Positions 62,862 through 64,000 of a stretch of DNA of 64,000 nt are shown in pieces. Both the position numbers and the translations under genes were made by a program. Source of the stretch: Methylophilaceae bacterium LSUCC0401 (GTDB lineage Bacteria; Pseudomonadota; Gammaproteobacteria; Burkholderiales; Methylophilaceae); contig CP103442.1 in the NCBI GenBank assembly GCA_024919035.1, positions 1,178,001 through 1,242,000 on the forward strand, written 5' to 3'. Position 1 is the stretch's first letter; every line of letters begins with the position of its first letter. Below the pieces are notes generated by a model. That model did not search any database. It was not told the origin of the DNA and saw only the letters and a program-made list of their open reading frames with translations.

Positions 62862-63752
62862 TTATTTCATTTTTATTAATCGAATAGGCTTTACAAAGTT
62901 TCCATCAGATTGGCCAATTCCTAAGAATTTTTTTTTGTTCATCAGCGCATATTCACCAGGTATTGAAGTTAACTCTATTAGCTGACCATTTAGAATCTGC
63001 TGCATTTGATTACTATCTAATTCCAATAAAGAGATTTGAAGCATTTTTTCAATTGAAGTTAATAGTTTGACACGCTTATCAAAATCAATTGTTTCAATAT
63101 CTTCAATAGCGTAAGCATCCTCTTTTGATGTTTTTCCTATTCTGGTTCTTTGTAACTCAGTCAAATAGCCCTTTGTTCCCAGTCTTTTTGCAATATCCTC
63201 GCCCAAAGTTCTGATATATGTTCCTTTCGTACAAGATACATCAAAAATTAATGTATTTTTTGAAAAAGAAACTAAATTTATATTATTTATTATTATTTGA
63301 CGTTTTTTAATGGGTACGGATTTACCTTCTCGAGCATATTGATAATAAGGTTTCCCTTTATATTTCAATGCTGAATAGATGGGTGGGGTCTGAGATTGAG
63401 GACCTTCAAATTCTTGAATAATCTCAGATATATTATCTGGCAATTGCTCATATACAAAATCATTATCTTTGGTGATTTCCCCCTCTGTATCACCGGTTGA
63501 ACTCTCAAAACCTAACTTTAACTCGGCTTGGTATTCTTTATCACTATCCAAGAATCTACCTGAAAACTTGGTTGCTTCACCAAAAAAAACAGGCACTATT
63601 CCTGTTGCAAATGGATCCAATGTTCCACCATGGCCTGCTTTTTTTGTTTTAAATAGCCACTTTAATTTTGAAAGTAACTGGTTAGACGACCAGCCTTTGG
63701 GTTTGAGAACTGCAATAAAACCTGATACAGAATTTAGAGGATCATATTTCAT
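62862..63752 (-). CDS. truB: tRNA pseudouridine-55 synthase TruB
   Basis: A 296-residue enzyme making pseudouridine 55 in tRNA T arms. The catalytic Asp is in GHGGTLDPFATGIVPV (about 41-56). Other conserved blocks are KPKGWSSN, GFESSTGDTEGEI, QTPPIYSALKYKGKPYYQYAREG and CTKGTYIRTLGEDIAKRLG. The C-terminal part (about 245-296) is PUA-like. It lies 9 bases after rbfA in the conserved rbfA-truB-rpsO-pnp order. Confidence 0.96.
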   Translation of the reverse strand: MKYDPLNSVSGFIAVLKPKGWSSNQLLSKLKWLFKTKKAGHGGTLDPFATGIVPVFFGEATKFSGRFLDSDKEYQAELKLGFESSTGDTEGEITKDNDFVYEQLPDNISEIIQEFEGPQSQTPPIYSALKYKGKPYYQYAREGKSVPIKKRQIIINNINLVSFSKNTLIFDVSCTKGTYIRTLGEDIAKRLGTKGYLTELQRTRIGKTSKEDAYAIEDIETIDFDKRVKLLTSIEKMLQISLLELDSNQMQQILNGQLIELTSIPGEYALMNKKKFLGIGQSDGNFVKPIRLIKMK

Positions 63753-63761
63753 TGATCTACA

Positions 63762-64000
63762 TTATTTTTTTAAAGCAGCATTGAGAAGCTCAGTGATTCG
63801 ATCATTATGGTCAATGCCTGCATCATAAATGAACTCAAGGTTTGGGATTCCTCTTGTGGTCATTTTTTTTGCTAAGGATTGTCTAATAAAGCTCATGGAT
63901 CTTTGTAGGGCTTTTAATAACTCAAATTTATCCTCTTTAGATATAAAGTATATTTTTGCATGGCGAAGATCTTTAGATAGCTCAATATCAGTGACGGTGA
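63762..64000 (-). CDS. rbfA: Ribosome-binding factor A (5'-truncated by window end)
   Basis: The C-terminal 78 codons of a minus-strand gene that begins beyond the window. The text VTDIELSKDLRHAKIYFISKED, then LLKALQRSMSFIRQSLAKKMTTRGIPNLEFIYDAGIDHNDRI.ELL, matches the KH-like fold of RbfA, which matures the 16S 5' end and aids cold-shock growth. It is only partial here because the sequence stops, not because of a mutation. Confidence 0.93.
   Translation of the reverse strand, partial: TVTDIELSKDLRHAKIYFISKEDKFELLKALQRSMSFIRQSLAKKMTTRGIPNLEFIYDAGIDHNDRITELLNAALKK

Overview
The window is one contiguous, AT-rich, densely packed bacterial chromosome segment. Many gene pairs overlap by a few bases, and I saw no transposase, integrase of a mobile element, phage gene or CRISPR array. 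Gene order and protein signatures point to a Betaproteobacterium. The markers are rpoN-hpf-rapZ-EIIA/HPr/EI, def-fmt-rsmB-DUF4390-ntrY-ntrX, zapA-6S RNA, an ahcY-metF unit with an SAH riboswitch, and rbfA-truB-rpsO-pnp. A beta-propeller lipoprotein resembling those near PQQ-dependent alcohol oxidation, together with the low GC content, suggests a streamlined methylotroph of the Methylophilaceae type. That taxonomic placement is inference.

Layout. 0-7 kb: end of hda, alkyl hydroperoxide reductase (ahpC/ahpF), a periplasmic M48 protease, moaC, a glycine-oxidase-like FAD enzyme and a Kef-type antiporter. 7-18 kb: a long plus-strand unit for LPS export (kdsD, lptC, lptA, lptB), sigma-54, hibernation factor, RapZ, a PTS remnant without hprK or ptsN, oligopeptidase A and exonuclease III. 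18-24 kb: minus-strand def-fmt-rsmB-DUF4390-ntrY-ntrX, where NtrX has lost a recognisable ATPase core. 24-28 kb: smg and the methyl cycle (metF, ahcY with its SAH riboswitch, metK). 28-37 kb: an LpxL-type acyltransferase, dapF, xerC, zapB-like, zapA, 6S RNA and assorted metabolic genes.

37-52 kb is the accessory, uptake-oriented part. It holds a zinc-type TonB receptor with a His-rich partner, a cobalamin riboswitch with btuB and a BtuM-like transporter, tRNA-Phe and dps. It also holds the four-gene Anbu proteasome/transglutaminase/alpha-E/ATP-grasp operon, a RegB/RegA-type redox two-component system, and a copper-type TonB receptor preceded by a near-perfect RegA-like operator palindrome. 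An 18-codon Lys-rich reading frame with its own Shine-Dalgarno sequence and hairpin follows. 52-64 kb: ROK kinase, MAPEG protein, a ferritin-like protein, tusA, valS, moeB, a tRNA-Pro/Arg/His cluster with a clear sigma-70 promoter, folD, a DksA with a long histone-H1-like repeat tail, and pnp-rpsO-truB-rbfA.

The most noteworthy observations are: (1) DksA fused to about 95 residues of Lys/Ala/Pro/Val pentapeptide repeats; (2) an NtrX-like regulator whose sigma-54 ATPase domain has degenerated; (3) HPr with Asn at position 46 together with the absence of hprK; (4) the Anbu-linked peptide-handling operon; (5) a RegA-like palindrome between regA and a copper-type receptor; (6) a structured, unexplained leader before regB; and (7) an 18-aa Lys-rich micro-ORF. 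All were read by eye; no database search was run.
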